DNA of 64,000 nt from an uncultured Bacteroidales bacterium (GTDB lineage: Bacteria > Bacteroidota > Bacteroidia > Bacteroidales > FEN-979): assembly GCA_903959905.1 (NCBI GenBank), contig CAJBYO010000085.1, positions 1 to 64,000 of the forward strand, in the 5' to 3' direction. Numbering within the stretch: the first letter of the stretch is position 1; every line of letters begins with the position of its first letter. The translations under genes and the position numbers were made by a program. Below, one piece after another: positions 43,815 through 54,820 of the stretch. The notes beneath the pieces were generated by a model. It was not told the DNA's origin and ran no database searches. It saw nothing but the letters and a program-made list of their open reading frames with translations.

Positions 43815-45140
43815 CTATTCTTTTTTATTTTGTTCCCCGCTGTGTACCATCTCCCAAATTGGGATAATTGGAAGAAACTTGGATAAAACAGTGATGATGA
43901 TTAAAGCAAGAAAAATGGTTCCCATGGTGATGGTGATCTCCAGGAGTGTCGGTGTATATACTACAAATGAAGGTGGCAGGTGTTGGACCGGAAGGAATGG
44001 ATGTTCCATAGTGGGCACAACAATGAGATAACGCTTTAACCATGCACCTGCAAACACAAACAATGCGATGACAAAGAGATATGACGGTTTGCGAAAGAAC
44101 TTGAAAACCAGGAGTATAATGGGGAGGATCAATCCGAAAATCTGTGTTCCCCAGAACATCCAGGCATAATGTCCGCTGAACAATGCAAACAGGTGTATAG
44201 CATCAGCTCTCTTTAATTTATATCCCGGGACCAGGAACTCATTGATGTTAAAATAAAGGTAAACCAATGAAACAAGCACCAGGAGTTTGGCCATCTTATC
44301 AAAGTGAAAATCTGTAATATATGCTTTCAGGTGGTAGTCTCTTCTGAAGAAATACATGGCCAGGATCACGGCGGAAGTTCCTGAAACAAAAGCGCCGGTC
44401 ACGAAATAGGGCCCGAAAATCGTACTGTCCCATCCTGGTCGCATGGTCACGGCAAAGAGCCATGATGTGACTGTATGGATAGCCAGTGCAATTGGAATGA
44501 TCAGGATCGATAGTATCCGGATTCCACGTTGAATAATTTTAACCTGTTCAGGATGATCACTCCAACCGAGCGATAGGATTTGGTAAACCTTTCTTTGCAG
44601 TGGATGGCCTTTCTCCAGCCGTTCGGCGCATATTTTCAGGTCGGGGATTAAGGGAAGATAGAGCAATAGTGCACTTATAACGGTATAAGTTATGACGACC
44701 GTTAAATCCCAAAGAATGGGCGATTGAAAACGACCGTAGATGAATACATTCAGCAGGCGATCGGGCCGCCCCATGTCGATGATGATCACCAAACCGGCCA
44801 CCGCTGCAAATGCCAGGGCTATAATCTCTGCAATGCGGGTAAGTGGTGCTGCCCACTTGATCCCAAGTAAACCAAGTACTGCGGTAATGAGCATTCCAAC
44901 CAGGCTTGTAGCAACAAAAAAGACAAAGTTGCTGATGTACATACCCCAGGTAGTGACGTCGCGTAATCCCGTAATACCTAATCCAAGTTTTATCTGAAGT
45001 GAATAGGCGAATATGCTGATGGCCAAACCAACAACCAGGAATGCAAACCATCTTTTAAATGACCGTGTAATATAAATGGGCCGAAGAAGATCGGACACCA
45101 CTTTATCATAATTCTCCTTGTAATCCATATTGTTCAACAT
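43815..45140 (-). CDS. NrfD/PsrC-type membrane quinone-interacting protein
   Basis: This 441-residue integral membrane protein has about ten helices and belongs to the polysulfide reductase NrfD family. Such proteins anchor an Fe-S subunit and exchange electrons with menaquinone. Here no matching Fe-S or molybdopterin partner gene lies next to it; the nearest are NarG and NarH. The start codon overlaps the NarK stop by a few bases (Met at 45128 is an alternative). It may be an extra quinone module for the nitrate pathway or for a partner encoded elsewhere. Confidence 0.82.
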   Translation of the reverse strand: MLNNMDYKENYDKVVSDLLRPIYITRSFKRWFAFLVVGLAISIFAYSLQIKLGLGITGLRDVTTWGMYISNFVFFVATSLVGMLITAVLGLLGIKWAAPLTRIAEIIALAFAAVAGLVIIIDMGRPDRLLNVFIYGRFQSPILWDLTVVITYTVISALLLYLPLIPDLKICAERLEKGHPLQRKVYQILSLGWSDHPEQVKIIQRGIRILSILIIPIALAIHTVTSWLFAVTMRPGWDSTIFGPYFVTGAFVSGTSAVILAMYFFRRDYHLKAYITDFHFDKMAKLLVLVSLVYLYFNINEFLVPGYKLKRADAIHLFALFSGHYAWMFWGTQIFGLILPIILLVFKFFRKPSYLFVIALFVFAGAWLKRYLIVVPTMEHPFLPVQHLPPSFVVYTPTLLEITITMGTIFLALIIITVLSKFLPIIPIWEMVHSGEQNKKE

Positions 45141-46711
45141 TTGATCCCTGAGTTTTTTCGGTCATAATACCACCAGTTCAAAACAAGGCAAAGAATGTAA
45201 TAAACAGTGAAGCCATACATGGCGTACTCCGGTGTTTTATGCTGAATTTGCTGACCAAAAACTTTCGGGATAATGAACGCCCCATACGCTGCAATTGCAG
45301 AGGTCCATCCCAGCACTGGGCCTGCAAGTTCCCTGCTGAATATATACGGGATGCTCCTGAATGTTGATCCATTGCCAAGTCCGGCACCGATAAAAAGAAG
45401 CAGGAATGAAATAAAGAATGGCAGCCAATAAGCTTCGGGCGACGGACTTTGCCGGGCCTGGATGATAAAATAAGCAACCCCGGAAGCGGCCACGATTTGA
45501 AGCAAAGTTGACCATTGCGTGACTTTCGAACCACTGTTGATTTTATCAGAAAGCCATCCACCTACAGGACGGATCACAGCCCCAAGGAACGGCCCGATCC
45601 AGGCCCAGGCCATTGGATTGGGCGCATTGGGGTTGACATCTCCATTGGGAAGATACCCGAAAACATCCTGGATCAGCTTTGGGAAGGCTCCGGCGAAGCC
45701 AATAAATGAGCCGAAGGTCATCACATAGAGGATGGTCATGAACCAGTTGTGTTTGTTGCTGAAAATCTTGAACTGGTTATCCAGGCTACCCTTGATCTCT
45801 CCGGGGGCAAGGAATTTCAACAATACAAGCGTAACGATGATTGTCACAGGTAAGACGATCCACATGCTTAGTTTCAGAAAAATCAGCAGGTAAATCCCGA
45901 GCGCAGTGGCCGCTACCCCCAGAAAAACCAGGTATAGTGATCGTAATATTCCTTGAAGGTCCGATTTCAGGTAAGGGGATCCTGATTTGAGGTTGTTCAT
46001 TCCAAACCATACAGCAATGATGACAATAATGAGCAGGGGCACCCATGTCCAACCGCAATTGTGTATGAATACAAGTGTACCGGCCCCTCCTCCTCCAGAT
46101 GGATTCGGGTTTGGCATCCCATCGCCTCCCAATGCTCCGAATAAGGCAAAACCCATGGTCACAGGTAAAAGCCATTGCATCAGGCTGACTCCAAGGTTTC
46201 CAAGTCCGGCATTCAAACCAAGTGCAGTTCCTGCCATTTTTTTCGGAAAGAAATGGTTTATGTTCGACATGGATGAGGCAAAATTCCCGCCACCAAAACC
46301 GGATGTCGCCGCAAGAAAAGCAAACATCAGGTATGGAGTCTGCATATCCTGTAGCGCAATCCCTGCCCCAATGGATGGGATTAACAGTACCAGGGTATTG
46401 ATAAAGATCACATTCCGCCCTCCTCCGATGGCAATGAGAAAAGAGTTAGGGATGCGAAGCGTGGCACCGGCAAGCCCGGCAATGGCGGGCAAAGAATAAA
46501 GCATGGCTTTGTTGACAGCAGGGTCAATGCTGAACCTGAAGCCAAGCCGCTCCATCTGGACGATGATGATACTCCACATCATCCATACTGAGAATGCAAG
46601 GAGCAATGCAGGGATCGAAATCCACAAGTTGCGATTGGCAATTTTCTTTCCGGTTTTTTCCCAGAAACTCAGGTCTTCCGGATTCCAGTGTTCAATGGTG
46701 TTTGACTTCAT
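45134..46711 (-). CDS. narK: NarK-type nitrate/nitrite transporter (MFS)
   Basis: This 525-residue MFS protein has twelve helices and NarK-type glycine-rich nitrate signatures (GGGNFASSMSNINHFFP and the GLNAGLGNLGVS segment). The start MKSNTIEHW at 46711 is preferred because longer frames overlap the upstream narK gene. It is an inner-membrane carrier for nitrate import or nitrate/nitrite exchange. The two adjacent NarK genes probably divide these tasks, as in fused NarK1-NarK2 systems. Confidence 0.9.
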   Translation of the reverse strand: MKSNTIEHWNPEDLSFWEKTGKKIANRNLWISIPALLLAFSVWMMWSIIIVQMERLGFRFSIDPAVNKAMLYSLPAIAGLAGATLRIPNSFLIAIGGGRNVIFINTLVLLIPSIGAGIALQDMQTPYLMFAFLAATSGFGGGNFASSMSNINHFFPKKMAGTALGLNAGLGNLGVSLMQWLLPVTMGFALFGALGGDGMPNPNPSGGGGAGTLVFIHNCGWTWVPLLIIVIIAVWFGMNNLKSGSPYLKSDLQGILRSLYLVFLGVAATALGIYLLIFLKLSMWIVLPVTIIVTLVLLKFLAPGEIKGSLDNQFKIFSNKHNWFMTILYVMTFGSFIGFAGAFPKLIQDVFGYLPNGDVNPNAPNPMAWAWIGPFLGAVIRPVGGWLSDKINSGSKVTQWSTLLQIVAASGVAYFIIQARQSPSPEAYWLPFFISFLLLFIGAGLGNGSTFRSIPYIFSRELAGPVLGWTSAIAAYGAFIIPKVFGQQIQHKTPEYAMYGFTVYYILCLVLNWWYYDRKNSGIKC

Positions 46712-46712
46712 A

Positions 46713-48227
46713 TCAATGTGTTTCGTATTTACTTTGCGGTTTGTGATCAACACGTAAGGAAAATTCAGGCGCTGCCCTTCTCATCATCCTGGAGATAATG
46801 GCGCGCATCCACCAAAGGCAAATCACAGAAATTATAAACAGTAACATCCAGGAACTGGTCCATAAGCCGGTCCATTCCAATAAGTATCCAAAAATGATGG
46901 GGAAGAAGAAACCTCCCAGTCCGCCGATCACCCCTACCATGCCTCCCACTACGCCAATCTGGTTTGGGAAGTAATCGGGAATGAACCGGTAAACTCCGGC
47001 TTTGCCAATTCCCCAGGCAATACCCACAACAAATACAAGGATCGCAAAGATCCACATGTTGGCCTGGAAGTAAATCTTGGTAATTCCCCTGGCAAGCATT
47101 TGTTTCTTTTTTACCTGGTCACCTTCCTTAACAGCAGGTTTCTGCCACGAATCTTTTGTTGGTAATATTAGCAACCCTGATTCATCAAGGTTTGCAACTG
47201 TTTCGTGCTTATGGATGACCGGATAAGAAATTCCATCGACTTTTATCAGGGAGTCAGACACAAAACTAACGGTACCTTTTTTTGCAGCAGTGATTGCCTT
47301 TCCTGGCGAAAAAATCTCCATCCTGGGCACCATCAAAAGGAAGCAGGCTGCGATAGAGATGCCGAACACCCAAAGCATGACGATGCGCGCACCCCAGATG
47401 TCGGCCATCCAGCCTCCAAGGGCACGGATCACACCCGAAGGCAGGCTAAACAATGAAGCCAGTAAACCTGCCATCACCAGTGAAGTAGCATAGACATTGA
47501 CGAAATAGGGAACCAGCCATTGGGAAATAGCGACAAATCCGCCGAAGACCAGGAAGTAGTAGAGGCCGAAACGCCAGACCATCACACTTTTCAAAGGCTG
47601 GAGCAACTCCTTCATCGTTTGCCCCTGTACATGATGTTTCTTATTTTCAGTGAAGAGTAGAAATACAACCCCCATGATCACAAGGGAAGAGGCATACATG
47701 ACCGGTAGAATCCTCCAATGATCCATTGCAGTCCCCCCGGTAAAATAATTCAAAAGCGAAGGCGCCAGGAGAGTAGTCACGGCTGCACCCGCATTGCCAA
47801 CTCCAAAGATCCCAAGTGCTCTCCCTTGCCATTCTTTTGGGTACCAAACTGATGTGTTTGCAATGCCAACGGCAAATCCGGTTCCGGCCATCCCAAATCC
47901 AAAACTGCATGCCATAAAGCCCCAAAAGCTATCAGCCTGTGAAAAGAGATACATAGGGATGGCACAGAAAAGTAACAACAGTCCGAATACCCATTTGCCG
48001 CCATATTTATCGGTTAAGATTCCCATTGGAAGTCTGAAAATTGATCCCGTAAGCACAGGAATCCCGATCAACCAACCCACCTGCACGAGGGTAAAATTGT
48101 ACAGCCCGTTGTCAGCGAGAAAGGTGATCATTACCCCATTAAACGTCCAAACCGCGAAGCAAACTGTAAATGCCAGGGTATTGAAAAATAACATTCTGTG
48201 AGATTTTGGGGTAACAATATGCTGCAT
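46713..48227 (-). CDS. narK: NarK-type MFS transporter with an inserted hydrophilic domain
   Basis: This 504-residue MFS protein has nitrate-porter motifs (GMAGTGFAVGIANTSVWYP, GIFGVGNAGAA, GGMVGVIGGLGGFFFP). Between about residues 302 and 389, in the second half, an extra polar domain interrupts the helices. Part of it, AVKEGDQVKKKQMLARG, resembles a lipoyl/HlyD-type barrel-sandwich repeat. Ordinary NarK proteins lack such an insert. The gene is directly upstream of the second narK gene. Confidence 0.88.
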   Translation of the reverse strand: MQHIVTPKSHRMLFFNTLAFTVCFAVWTFNGVMITFLADNGLYNFTLVQVGWLIGIPVLTGSIFRLPMGILTDKYGGKWVFGLLLLFCAIPMYLFSQADSFWGFMACSFGFGMAGTGFAVGIANTSVWYPKEWQGRALGIFGVGNAGAAVTTLLAPSLLNYFTGGTAMDHWRILPVMYASSLVIMGVVFLLFTENKKHHVQGQTMKELLQPLKSVMVWRFGLYYFLVFGGFVAISQWLVPYFVNVYATSLVMAGLLASLFSLPSGVIRALGGWMADIWGARIVMLWVFGISIAACFLLMVPRMEIFSPGKAITAAKKGTVSFVSDSLIKVDGISYPVIHKHETVANLDESGLLILPTKDSWQKPAVKEGDQVKKKQMLARGITKIYFQANMWIFAILVFVVGIAWGIGKAGVYRFIPDYFPNQIGVVGGMVGVIGGLGGFFFPIIFGYLLEWTGLWTSSWMLLFIISVICLWWMRAIISRMMRRAAPEFSLRVDHKPQSKYETH

Positions 48228-48274
48228 GACCGGTTATTTTAGATGGTTAATTTGGATTTACTATTCCTGAATTA

Positions 48275-48997
48275 TCAGTTGTTCCTGGATTTTACTTCAG
48301 GAGTGACGGCGGTTGAGTTTCGCATCAGTTTCCGGTCGCGGTTCCAGATCACCACCTGGAATGGCCGCCAGAAATACTTTACAGGGAAGACCAGGAAATG
48401 CATGAACCGGCTGAATGGGATCATTCCGATGAGGAGAAATGCGGTTGAAATATGAATTTTAATGATCAGGGGCATGGCCGAAACCGCTGCCAGATCAGGG
48501 TTCATCAAAAATAATGAACGGATATAAGGCGTGAGCACTGATGCAAACCAAGCCGAGCCCCAGCGATAGGTCAGGGCAATCCAAATCCCGGTTACTGCCT
48601 GGGTAAGCAGAACGACGAAGACAGCAATATCCATATCAGTGGTGGCCCGGTGAAGGCGTTTATTCCGAAGGCGCCGGAAAATCAGGATCACAACGCCGAC
48701 GAAGAAGGATATCCCGAAGATTAGCGCTGCAGCTTCAAGAATGATGAGTCGCACAGGGTTGCCATTCCAGGCAATGACCGATGCAGGGAACAAAAATGCA
48801 ATCAGGTGGCCAAAGAACAGGGCAACAATTCCCCAATGCATGAACAACCCGCCGAAAAAAAGATCCCGGCTTTCGAGGAACTGGGTTGACAGGGAGGTTA
48901 CTTTGTAAGCCTGTGTTCCATATACATAAACAGAACCGACCAGCATAACGATCAGGGCCGTGTAAGGCAATGCGATAAGTAGGAAAATGTCGCTCAT
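48275..48997 (-). CDS. narI: Respiratory nitrate reductase gamma subunit (cytochrome b)
   Basis: This 240-residue membrane protein has five helices with the NarI-type His residues for two b hemes (HWGIVALFFGHL, KIHISTAFLLIGMIPFSRFMHF). It oxidises quinol and passes electrons to NarH. The start MSDIFLL at 48997 is chosen because the longer frame would overlap narJ. Confidence 0.92.
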   Translation of the reverse strand: MSDIFLLIALPYTALIVMLVGSVYVYGTQAYKVTSLSTQFLESRDLFFGGLFMHWGIVALFFGHLIAFLFPASVIAWNGNPVRLIILEAAALIFGISFFVGVVILIFRRLRNKRLHRATTDMDIAVFVVLLTQAVTGIWIALTYRWGSAWFASVLTPYIRSLFLMNPDLAAVSAMPLIIKIHISTAFLLIGMIPFSRFMHFLVFPVKYFWRPFQVVIWNRDRKLMRNSTAVTPEVKSRNN

Positions 48998-49001
48998 GGG
49001 A

Positions 49002-49628
49002 TTAAAATTTTTGTTTGCCAATTTCATGCAAGAAGTCTGCTCCGCAGGCATATTCATCTCCTGCACAACCCTGAACATCCGGTTTCACCTGGTAAGTTTC
49101 ATAAGGCAATCCTGAGAAATCCGTTTCCATGACTTTCAAAACCGTTTCAAAGGCATATTGATAAACATTATCCGTATTTTCAAACTTTTTCAGTATCTCC
49201 CTGATGGCCGGGAGTATAATGCTGTAAGCGAGTTCTTCAGCAACCTCCTGTTCTGATATCAAAGGAAGCAAGCGCATTACATTTGGAAGATGATCGGCCA
49301 GTTCACTGCCCAGGTCGTTACCAGCTGATATTTGTTCCTGTTGCATCATGGCCAGGAAATTCCCCCTCTTGTAGTCTTCTCCAAACAGGATATACCCAAG
49401 GTCCATAGAAATTAATGCTTCCACTTCAAAAGTGTTGATGAAGTATTCCTCCCTGTTATGCAAATCCATCCTAAGGATGGTTTGCTGAAACTGCGGAAAA
49501 ATAGTGGTTGCCGAAGGGTAGTTGGCATGCAGGATGTCGTTTGTGAGTCGAATCAAATCATCTGTTCTCTGATCAGGATAGTCGAACAAACCGGCAAGGA
49601 TGCTGTATTTCTGTAATCGTTGAACCAT
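49002..49628 (-). CDS. narJ: Nitrate reductase assembly chaperone
   Basis: This 208-residue soluble helical protein of the TorD/NarJ chaperone family has YSILAGLFDYPDQ at the N-terminus. It guides molybdenum cofactor insertion into NarG before membrane attachment. It lies between narH and narI as in classical nar operons. Confidence 0.9.
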   Translation of the reverse strand: MVQRLQKYSILAGLFDYPDQRTDDLIRLTNDILHANYPSATTIFPQFQQTILRMDLHNREEYFINTFEVEALISMDLGYILFGEDYKRGNFLAMMQQEQISAGNDLGSELADHLPNVMRLLPLISEQEVAEELAYSIILPAIREILKKFENTDNVYQYAFETVLKVMETDFSGLPYETYQVKPDVQGCAGDEYACGADFLHEIGKQKF

Positions 49629-49633
49629 GATGA

Positions 49634-51121
49634 TTAAATTCTTTGTGGTGTATTGAGGGTTCCAAAACCGGTATTCCCTTTGATATCTGCGGTGTTTTCC
49701 AATAACTCCGTGGCCTCTTCGCGATGAGCGGCGGGGATCACAAACCGTTCGCCGAACTTTGGAAGCGAGGTCAGTCGAAAAATGGCATCAGCCACATCGG
49801 CGGTGAGCCCTGTTTCTGCAAAGGCTTGCTTACACTCATCTTCATGGAGGTCGCCTACTGTAACACCACGTCGGTGAATCCTCACAGCCATCAATTTTTT
49901 CAATACCTCCCTGATCTTTTCTGTATCACCGGCAGTAAAAAGGTTGGCCATATATTGCATCGGAACCCTACTGCTTTCAATTCCTCCCCAGAGCGAAGCG
50001 CTCGTCGTTTCGTACGATCCGGTGGATGTGTCGGCAATCGCCGGGAGTAAAGGCGGAACATAGAACAGATTAGGCAAGGTGCGGTATTCTGGATGCAGGG
50101 GCAGGGCGATACCCCATTCCTTTACAAATTTCCAGACAGGAGATTTCCTGGCCGAGTCCAGGGTGCTTTCTGCAACGCCATTTTCGCGGGCAGCCTGCCT
50201 GACGTTCTCATCAAACGGATCGAGATAGATTTCCATTTGTTTTGCAACAAGATCCTTTTCTTCACATGTTGCAATCTCTTTGATACGGTCTGCATCATAC
50301 AGCAATACACCGAGATAACGGATTCTTCCCACGCAGGTATGCATGCAGGCTGGTGCCTGGCCTGATTCAAGCCGGGGATAGCACAACAGGCATTTTTCCG
50401 ACTTGCCATTGTTCCAGTTGTAATAGCTTTTTTTATAGGGACAAGCGGATACGCACATACGCCAGGAGCGGCATTTGTTCTGATTGATAAGGACGATGCC
50501 ATCTTCGCCACGTTTGTAAATGGCACCAGATGGACATGCGGCCACACATGCCGCATTCAGGCAATGATTGCAAATGCGTGGCAGGTAAAACATGGTCATA
50601 CGTTCAAGCTGGAACATGGCCTCCTTTTCTGCCGGGGTCAGATCGTGCATGTTCACATCCTGTCTTGCATAGTCCGGAGAACCGCCAAGATCATCGTCCC
50701 AGTTGGGGCCGGTTTTAATGTCAATAGGTTCACCAGTCACAAGTGAAATTGGCCGTGCGGTAGGCTGGTCATCACCTGCTGGAGCTTCAAACAGGTTGGC
50801 ATAATCGTATGTCCAAGGCTCGTAATAATCATCCATCACGGGCATGTATGGATTGTGAAAAATATTGGCCATCGTCGATTTCCGATCCATTCCTTTGAGC
50901 CGGAGTTCATCGTCCGATTTCGCCCAGCCGCCTTTATACACCGACTGATCCTCCCATTTGTTCGGGTAACCGGTTCCCGGCTTTGTCTCCACATTGTTCC
51001 ACCACATGTATTCAGCTCCTTTGCGGTCGGTCCAGATATTTTTGCAGGCAATAGAACAGGTGTGACACCCGATACATTTATCGAGGTGAAAAACCATGGC
51101 GATTTGGGATCTTATGTCCAT
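49634..51121 (-). CDS. narH: Respiratory nitrate reductase beta subunit (Fe-S)
   Basis: This 495-residue ferredoxin-type subunit has cysteine groups CIGCHTCSIACKN, CNHCLNAACVAACP, CRSWRMCVSACPY and CLLCYPR, giving three [4Fe-4S] and one [3Fe-4S] cluster as in E. coli NarH; the Trp in the third group marks the [3Fe-4S] site. The start MDIRSQ at 51121 is preferred; a GTG 8 codons upstream would add residues absent from the family. Confidence 0.93.
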   Translation of the reverse strand: MDIRSQIAMVFHLDKCIGCHTCSIACKNIWTDRKGAEYMWWNNVETKPGTGYPNKWEDQSVYKGGWAKSDDELRLKGMDRKSTMANIFHNPYMPVMDDYYEPWTYDYANLFEAPAGDDQPTARPISLVTGEPIDIKTGPNWDDDLGGSPDYARQDVNMHDLTPAEKEAMFQLERMTMFYLPRICNHCLNAACVAACPSGAIYKRGEDGIVLINQNKCRSWRMCVSACPYKKSYYNWNNGKSEKCLLCYPRLESGQAPACMHTCVGRIRYLGVLLYDADRIKEIATCEEKDLVAKQMEIYLDPFDENVRQAARENGVAESTLDSARKSPVWKFVKEWGIALPLHPEYRTLPNLFYVPPLLPAIADTSTGSYETTSASLWGGIESSRVPMQYMANLFTAGDTEKIREVLKKLMAVRIHRRGVTVGDLHEDECKQAFAETGLTADVADAIFRLTSLPKFGERFVIPAAHREEATELLENTADIKGNTGFGTLNTPQRI

Positions 51122-51178
51122 ATTTTCAGGTTTAAATCGTGACACGTGACGCGTGACAAATGATTTAATAAATTTAGG

Positions 51179-54100
51179 TTAAAATACTACTTTATCCATT
51201 TTTCTGATCACTACAAACGTATCGCGGTTCACCCCTACTGGTCCCCAATAATTGAAATGGTAAGTGAATTGTCCATATCCACCGACAAGATTATTTGGTT
51301 TCAGATGAACACGGGTAAGGCTGTTGTGCCCGCCGGAACGACGGTTACCCCTTACCTGTGATTTTGGTTTAGAGTATGTTCGCTCAGGCGAATGATAAAC
51401 AAAGCACAGTCCCCGGGGAATGCGTGCACTTACGCATGCCCTTGCGCTGTAAACTCCGTTATCGTTATAAATTTCAACCCAATCGTTGTCCTTTATGCCA
51501 AGTTCGGCAGCGTCCTCTTCGCTTAGCCAAACCGGAACCATGCCCCTGCCAAGTGTAAGCATCCTGAGGTTATCACCGTAAGTCGAATGAATATGCCATT
51601 TGCCATGCGGAGTCAGATAATTGAGCACCATGGCATCTTTGCCAACAAGGGTTTTTCGTAACTCCCCATAGACTTCAGGTGTTGGTGAGGGCTTGTAAGT
51701 CGGAAGGTTTTCACCGAATTTGATATATCCTTCATGATCAAGATACAAATGCTGTCTTCCAGTAAGAGTTCTCCACGGAACCAGTCGTTCCACATTATAG
51801 GTATAAGCTGCATAAGCACGGCCCTTGTCGAGCAGTCCTGACCAAATGGGTGAATTATTGTATCGCCGGGGTTGAGCCTGAAGATCAGCATAGGTTATCC
51901 TCACGTCACGGCTGCCTTCAGCCAGATCGGTTAGTTTCAATCCGGTTTTCTTCTCAGCATTCTGATAAGCCCTGAAACTAAGTTCACCATTGGTCAGAGA
52001 CGACATGCGAAGAATGGCATTGATGGCTTCTTCATCCTGCTCCAGTGATGGATAGAAGGTCCCGCCTGTGAGATGAAGATGGTCCTTGTCGGCTGCCAGC
52101 ATATCGTAGACATCACCGGCAACAAATGAATTGCCGTGCGCCCCGATAGGACCGGTTTTCATGTTGGGGCCCAGGCTGCAAAACTTATCATATAGCCTGG
52201 TGTAATCGCGTTCTACCATCACCATGTTGTGCATGGTCTTTCCGGGAATAGCTTCGCATTCACCTTTCGCCCAGTCTCTGATAAAAGGTTGTGCGATCTC
52301 GGCAGATGAATCATGCGCCAATGGTGTATTTACCACATCCATCATCGGCTTGTTCAGATGGATTGAGGCTATTTCACTGGTGATTTTTGCTATAGCCCTG
52401 AAGATGGCCCAATCACTGCGGGATTCCCATACCGGTGGAATGGCTGCCGACAGCGGATGGATGAATGAGTGCATATCGGTGCTATTGAGGTCGGCTTTTT
52501 CGTACCAGGATGCTGACGGCAACACAATATCTGAATACAGGGCACTTGTGTCCATTCTGAAATTAAGGTCCACGATCAGATCCATTTTGCCGGTAGGTGC
52601 ATTTTCCATCCAGTTGACGTCATTCAACTGTCCTTTGGCCACCTCTTCGGCAATTGAATTGTGGTGTGTTCCCAGGTAATGTTTCAGGAAATACTCATGG
52701 CCTTTCGCACTCGACATGATGGCATTGCCACGCCAGATGAACCAGACACGCGGAAAATTAATTTCGGCATCGGGATCGGTCACGGAATAGGCAAGTTCTT
52801 TGCTCTTCAGTTTTTCAATGATCCAGGTCTTTATTTCATCATCGGATTTTGCCCCGGAAGCAACTGCAGCTTCCACGATCTCAAAATTATTGCGATCAAA
52901 CTGCGGATAATAAGGCATCCACCCGTTTTTTACTGATTTCACAATTAAATCAGCCGTGTGTTGCTCAGTAAGATCATTTTTCAGGGATGCATTGTACTGG
53001 GATTGATTGCCGTCGTACCGGTACTGGTCGGAGTTCATGTAATGCCAGATCGGGGCCTGCTGCAGCCGTGCCGTTGGGTTCCAGTCGCGGGCCGACATAA
53101 TTGAACTCCAGGAGTCCACTGGCGCCAGTTTTTCCTGGCCAACATAATGGTTGATTCCGCCGCCGTTACGCCCAACGCAACCAGTCATCAGCAGGGCAGT
53201 GATCCCGGCCCGGTAAATCAGGTTCTGATGGTACCAGTGATTTATTCCTGCCCCAATGATGATCATGCACTTTCCATTGGTTGCTTCGGCTGTTCTGCCC
53301 CATTCACGGGCAAACTGCAATACCGTATTGCGGCCGATGCCGGTAAATATTTCCTGCCATGCAGGTGTAAAAGCTCCTTTATCATCATCGTAATCATGCG
53401 GATAATGACCACCAAGGCCACGGTCAATTCCAAACTGGGCCATCAGCAGGTCATACACTGTTGTCACCACGGCCCTTTTACCAGGAACTGTTTCGATATA
53501 TTTTACAGGTACTCCGCGTTCATTCTGCAAGTTGAAAGCAAAATCGGTGAATTCCACCATCGCAATGTTATCCCTGTGGCTGATCAGGCTCAGTAGCGGA
53601 TCATATGCATCGCCCGTTTCTGCGTCTTCAGACTTCATATTCCATTTGCCGTCGACAGTTCCCCAGCGATGGCCAACACTCCCACCCGGACAAATCAGGT
53701 TTCCGTTTGACTCATCAATATTCAGAAATTTCCATTCCCCATTTTCAACATCCTTGAACCTATCCACCGAACCGGCACGCAACAGTCGCCCCGGCACCAG
53801 TTTCCCGTCATTTTCTTCCAGTTCAACCAGGTAAGGTGAATCTGTGTATCGCTTAATATAATCTATGAAAAAGGGAACCTGTTTATCAACATGGTATTCC
53901 TTCAGCAATACATGGGTCACCGCCATCCAGAATGCACCGTCCTGCCCGGCATTGATGGCAATCCACTGATCTGAATATTTGGCTACCATGTTGAAATCGG
54001 GCGAAAAAACGACCGTTTTTGTACCGTTATGCCGTGATTCTGAAAAAAAATGAACATCAGGTGTTCGGGTCATTCCAAGGTTTGACCCCATGCAGGCGAT

Positions 54101-54796
54101 GAACTTGGCATTGTACCAGTCGGCACTCTCTGCCACGTCGGTCTGTTCACCCCACACTTCGGGAAATGCATTTGGAAGGTCACAATACCAGTCATAAAAG
54201 CTGAGGTTCACCCCACCCATCAGTTGCAGAAAGCGGGATCCGGCAGCATAACTGATCATTGACATGGCCGGGATCGGCGAAAATCCAACGATCCTGTCAG
54301 GACCGTATTTCTTTGTGGTGTAAATGTTGGCAGCGCCGATTATCTCCAGCGCTTCATCCCAGTGAATTCTCCGGAATCCCCCTTTTCCGCGGGCCTGCTG
54401 ATAGGCTGTCCGCTTTTGAGGGTCTGACTGGATATTCTCCCAGGCTTTGAATGCATCGCCGGTTTTTGTCTTTTCCTCCCTGAACATGTCAATCAGTTTG
54501 CCCCTGACAAGGGGATATTTAACACGAAGTGGAGAATAGAGGTACCATGAAAACGATATTCCACGCTGGCAACCTCTTGGTTCGTAAGGGGGCAAACTGC
54601 TTTCGAGCAACGGGTAATCAACCGCCTGTGTTTCCCAAACTACGATTCCGTTTTTTACATGTACATTCCAACTGCAACCACCGGTACAATTGACGCCATG
54701 GGTGCTTCGGACTACTTTGTCGTGTGCGAATCGGTTCCTGTAAAACTCCTCCCACTTACGGGTTTTAGGAGAAATAAGATCGGTAATCCAGCTCAT
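51179..54796 (-). CDS. narG: Respiratory nitrate reductase alpha subunit (molybdopterin)
   Basis: This 1205-residue catalytic subunit reduces nitrate to nitrite. The FS0 cluster ligands are His33, Cys37, Cys41 ([10 protein letters not shown]) and Cys76. The YDWYCDLPN segment near residues 201-209 holds the Asp that ligates molybdenum. [19 protein letters not shown] and TRTPDVHF are all NarG hallmarks. There is no twin-arginine leader, so the enzyme is predicted to face the cytoplasm as in E. coli NarGHI. Confidence 0.95.
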   Translation of the reverse strand: MSWITDLISPKTRKWEEFYRNRFAHDKVVRSTHGVNCTGGCSWNVHVKNGIVVWETQAVDYPLLESSLPPYEPRGCQRGISFSWYLYSPLRVKYPLVRGKLIDMFREEKTKTGDAFKAWENIQSDPQKRTAYQQARGKGGFRRIHWDEALEIIGAANIYTTKKYGPDRIVGFSPIPAMSMISYAAGSRFLQLMGGVNLSFYDWYCDLPNAFPEVWGEQTDVAESADWYNAKFIACMGSNLGMTRTPDVHFFSESRHNGTKTVVFSPDFNMVAKYSDQWIAINAGQDGAFWMAVTHVLLKEYHVDKQVPFFIDYIKRYTDSPYLVELEENDGKLVPGRLLRAGSVDRFKDVENGEWKFLNIDESNGNLICPGGSVGHRWGTVDGKWNMKSEDAETGDAYDPLLSLISHRDNIAMVEFTDFAFNLQNERGVPVKYIETVPGKRAVVTTVYDLLMAQFGIDRGLGGHYPHDYDDDKGAFTPAWQEIFTGIGRNTVLQFAREWGRTAEATNGKCMIIIGAGINHWYHQNLIYRAGITALLMTGCVGRNGGGINHYVGQEKLAPVDSWSSIMSARDWNPTARLQQAPIWHYMNSDQYRYDGNQSQYNASLKNDLTEQHTADLIVKSVKNGWMPYYPQFDRNNFEIVEAAVASGAKSDDEIKTWIIEKLKSKELAYSVTDPDAEINFPRVWFIWRGNAIMSSAKGHEYFLKHYLGTHHNSIAEEVAKGQLNDVNWMENAPTGKMDLIVDLNFRMDTSALYSDIVLPSASWYEKADLNSTDMHSFIHPLSAAIPPVWESRSDWAIFRAIAKITSEIASIHLNKPMMDVVNTPLAHDSSAEIAQPFIRDWAKGECEAIPGKTMHNMVMVERDYTRLYDKFCSLGPNMKTGPIGAHGNSFVAGDVYDMLAADKDHLHLTGGTFYPSLEQDEEAINAILRMSSLTNGELSFRAYQNAEKKTGLKLTDLAEGSRDVRITYADLQAQPRRYNNSPIWSGLLDKGRAYAAYTYNVERLVPWRTLTGRQHLYLDHEGYIKFGENLPTYKPSPTPEVYGELRKTLVGKDAMVLNYLTPHGKWHIHSTYGDNLRMLTLGRGMVPVWLSEEDAAELGIKDNDWVEIYNDNGVYSARACVSARIPRGLCFVYHSPERTYSKPKSQVRGNRRSGGHNSLTRVHLKPNNLVGGYGQFTYHFNYWGPVGVNRDTFVVIRKMDKVVF

Positions 54797-54820
54797 CGGT
54801 ATGATATTGGGTTGAATACA

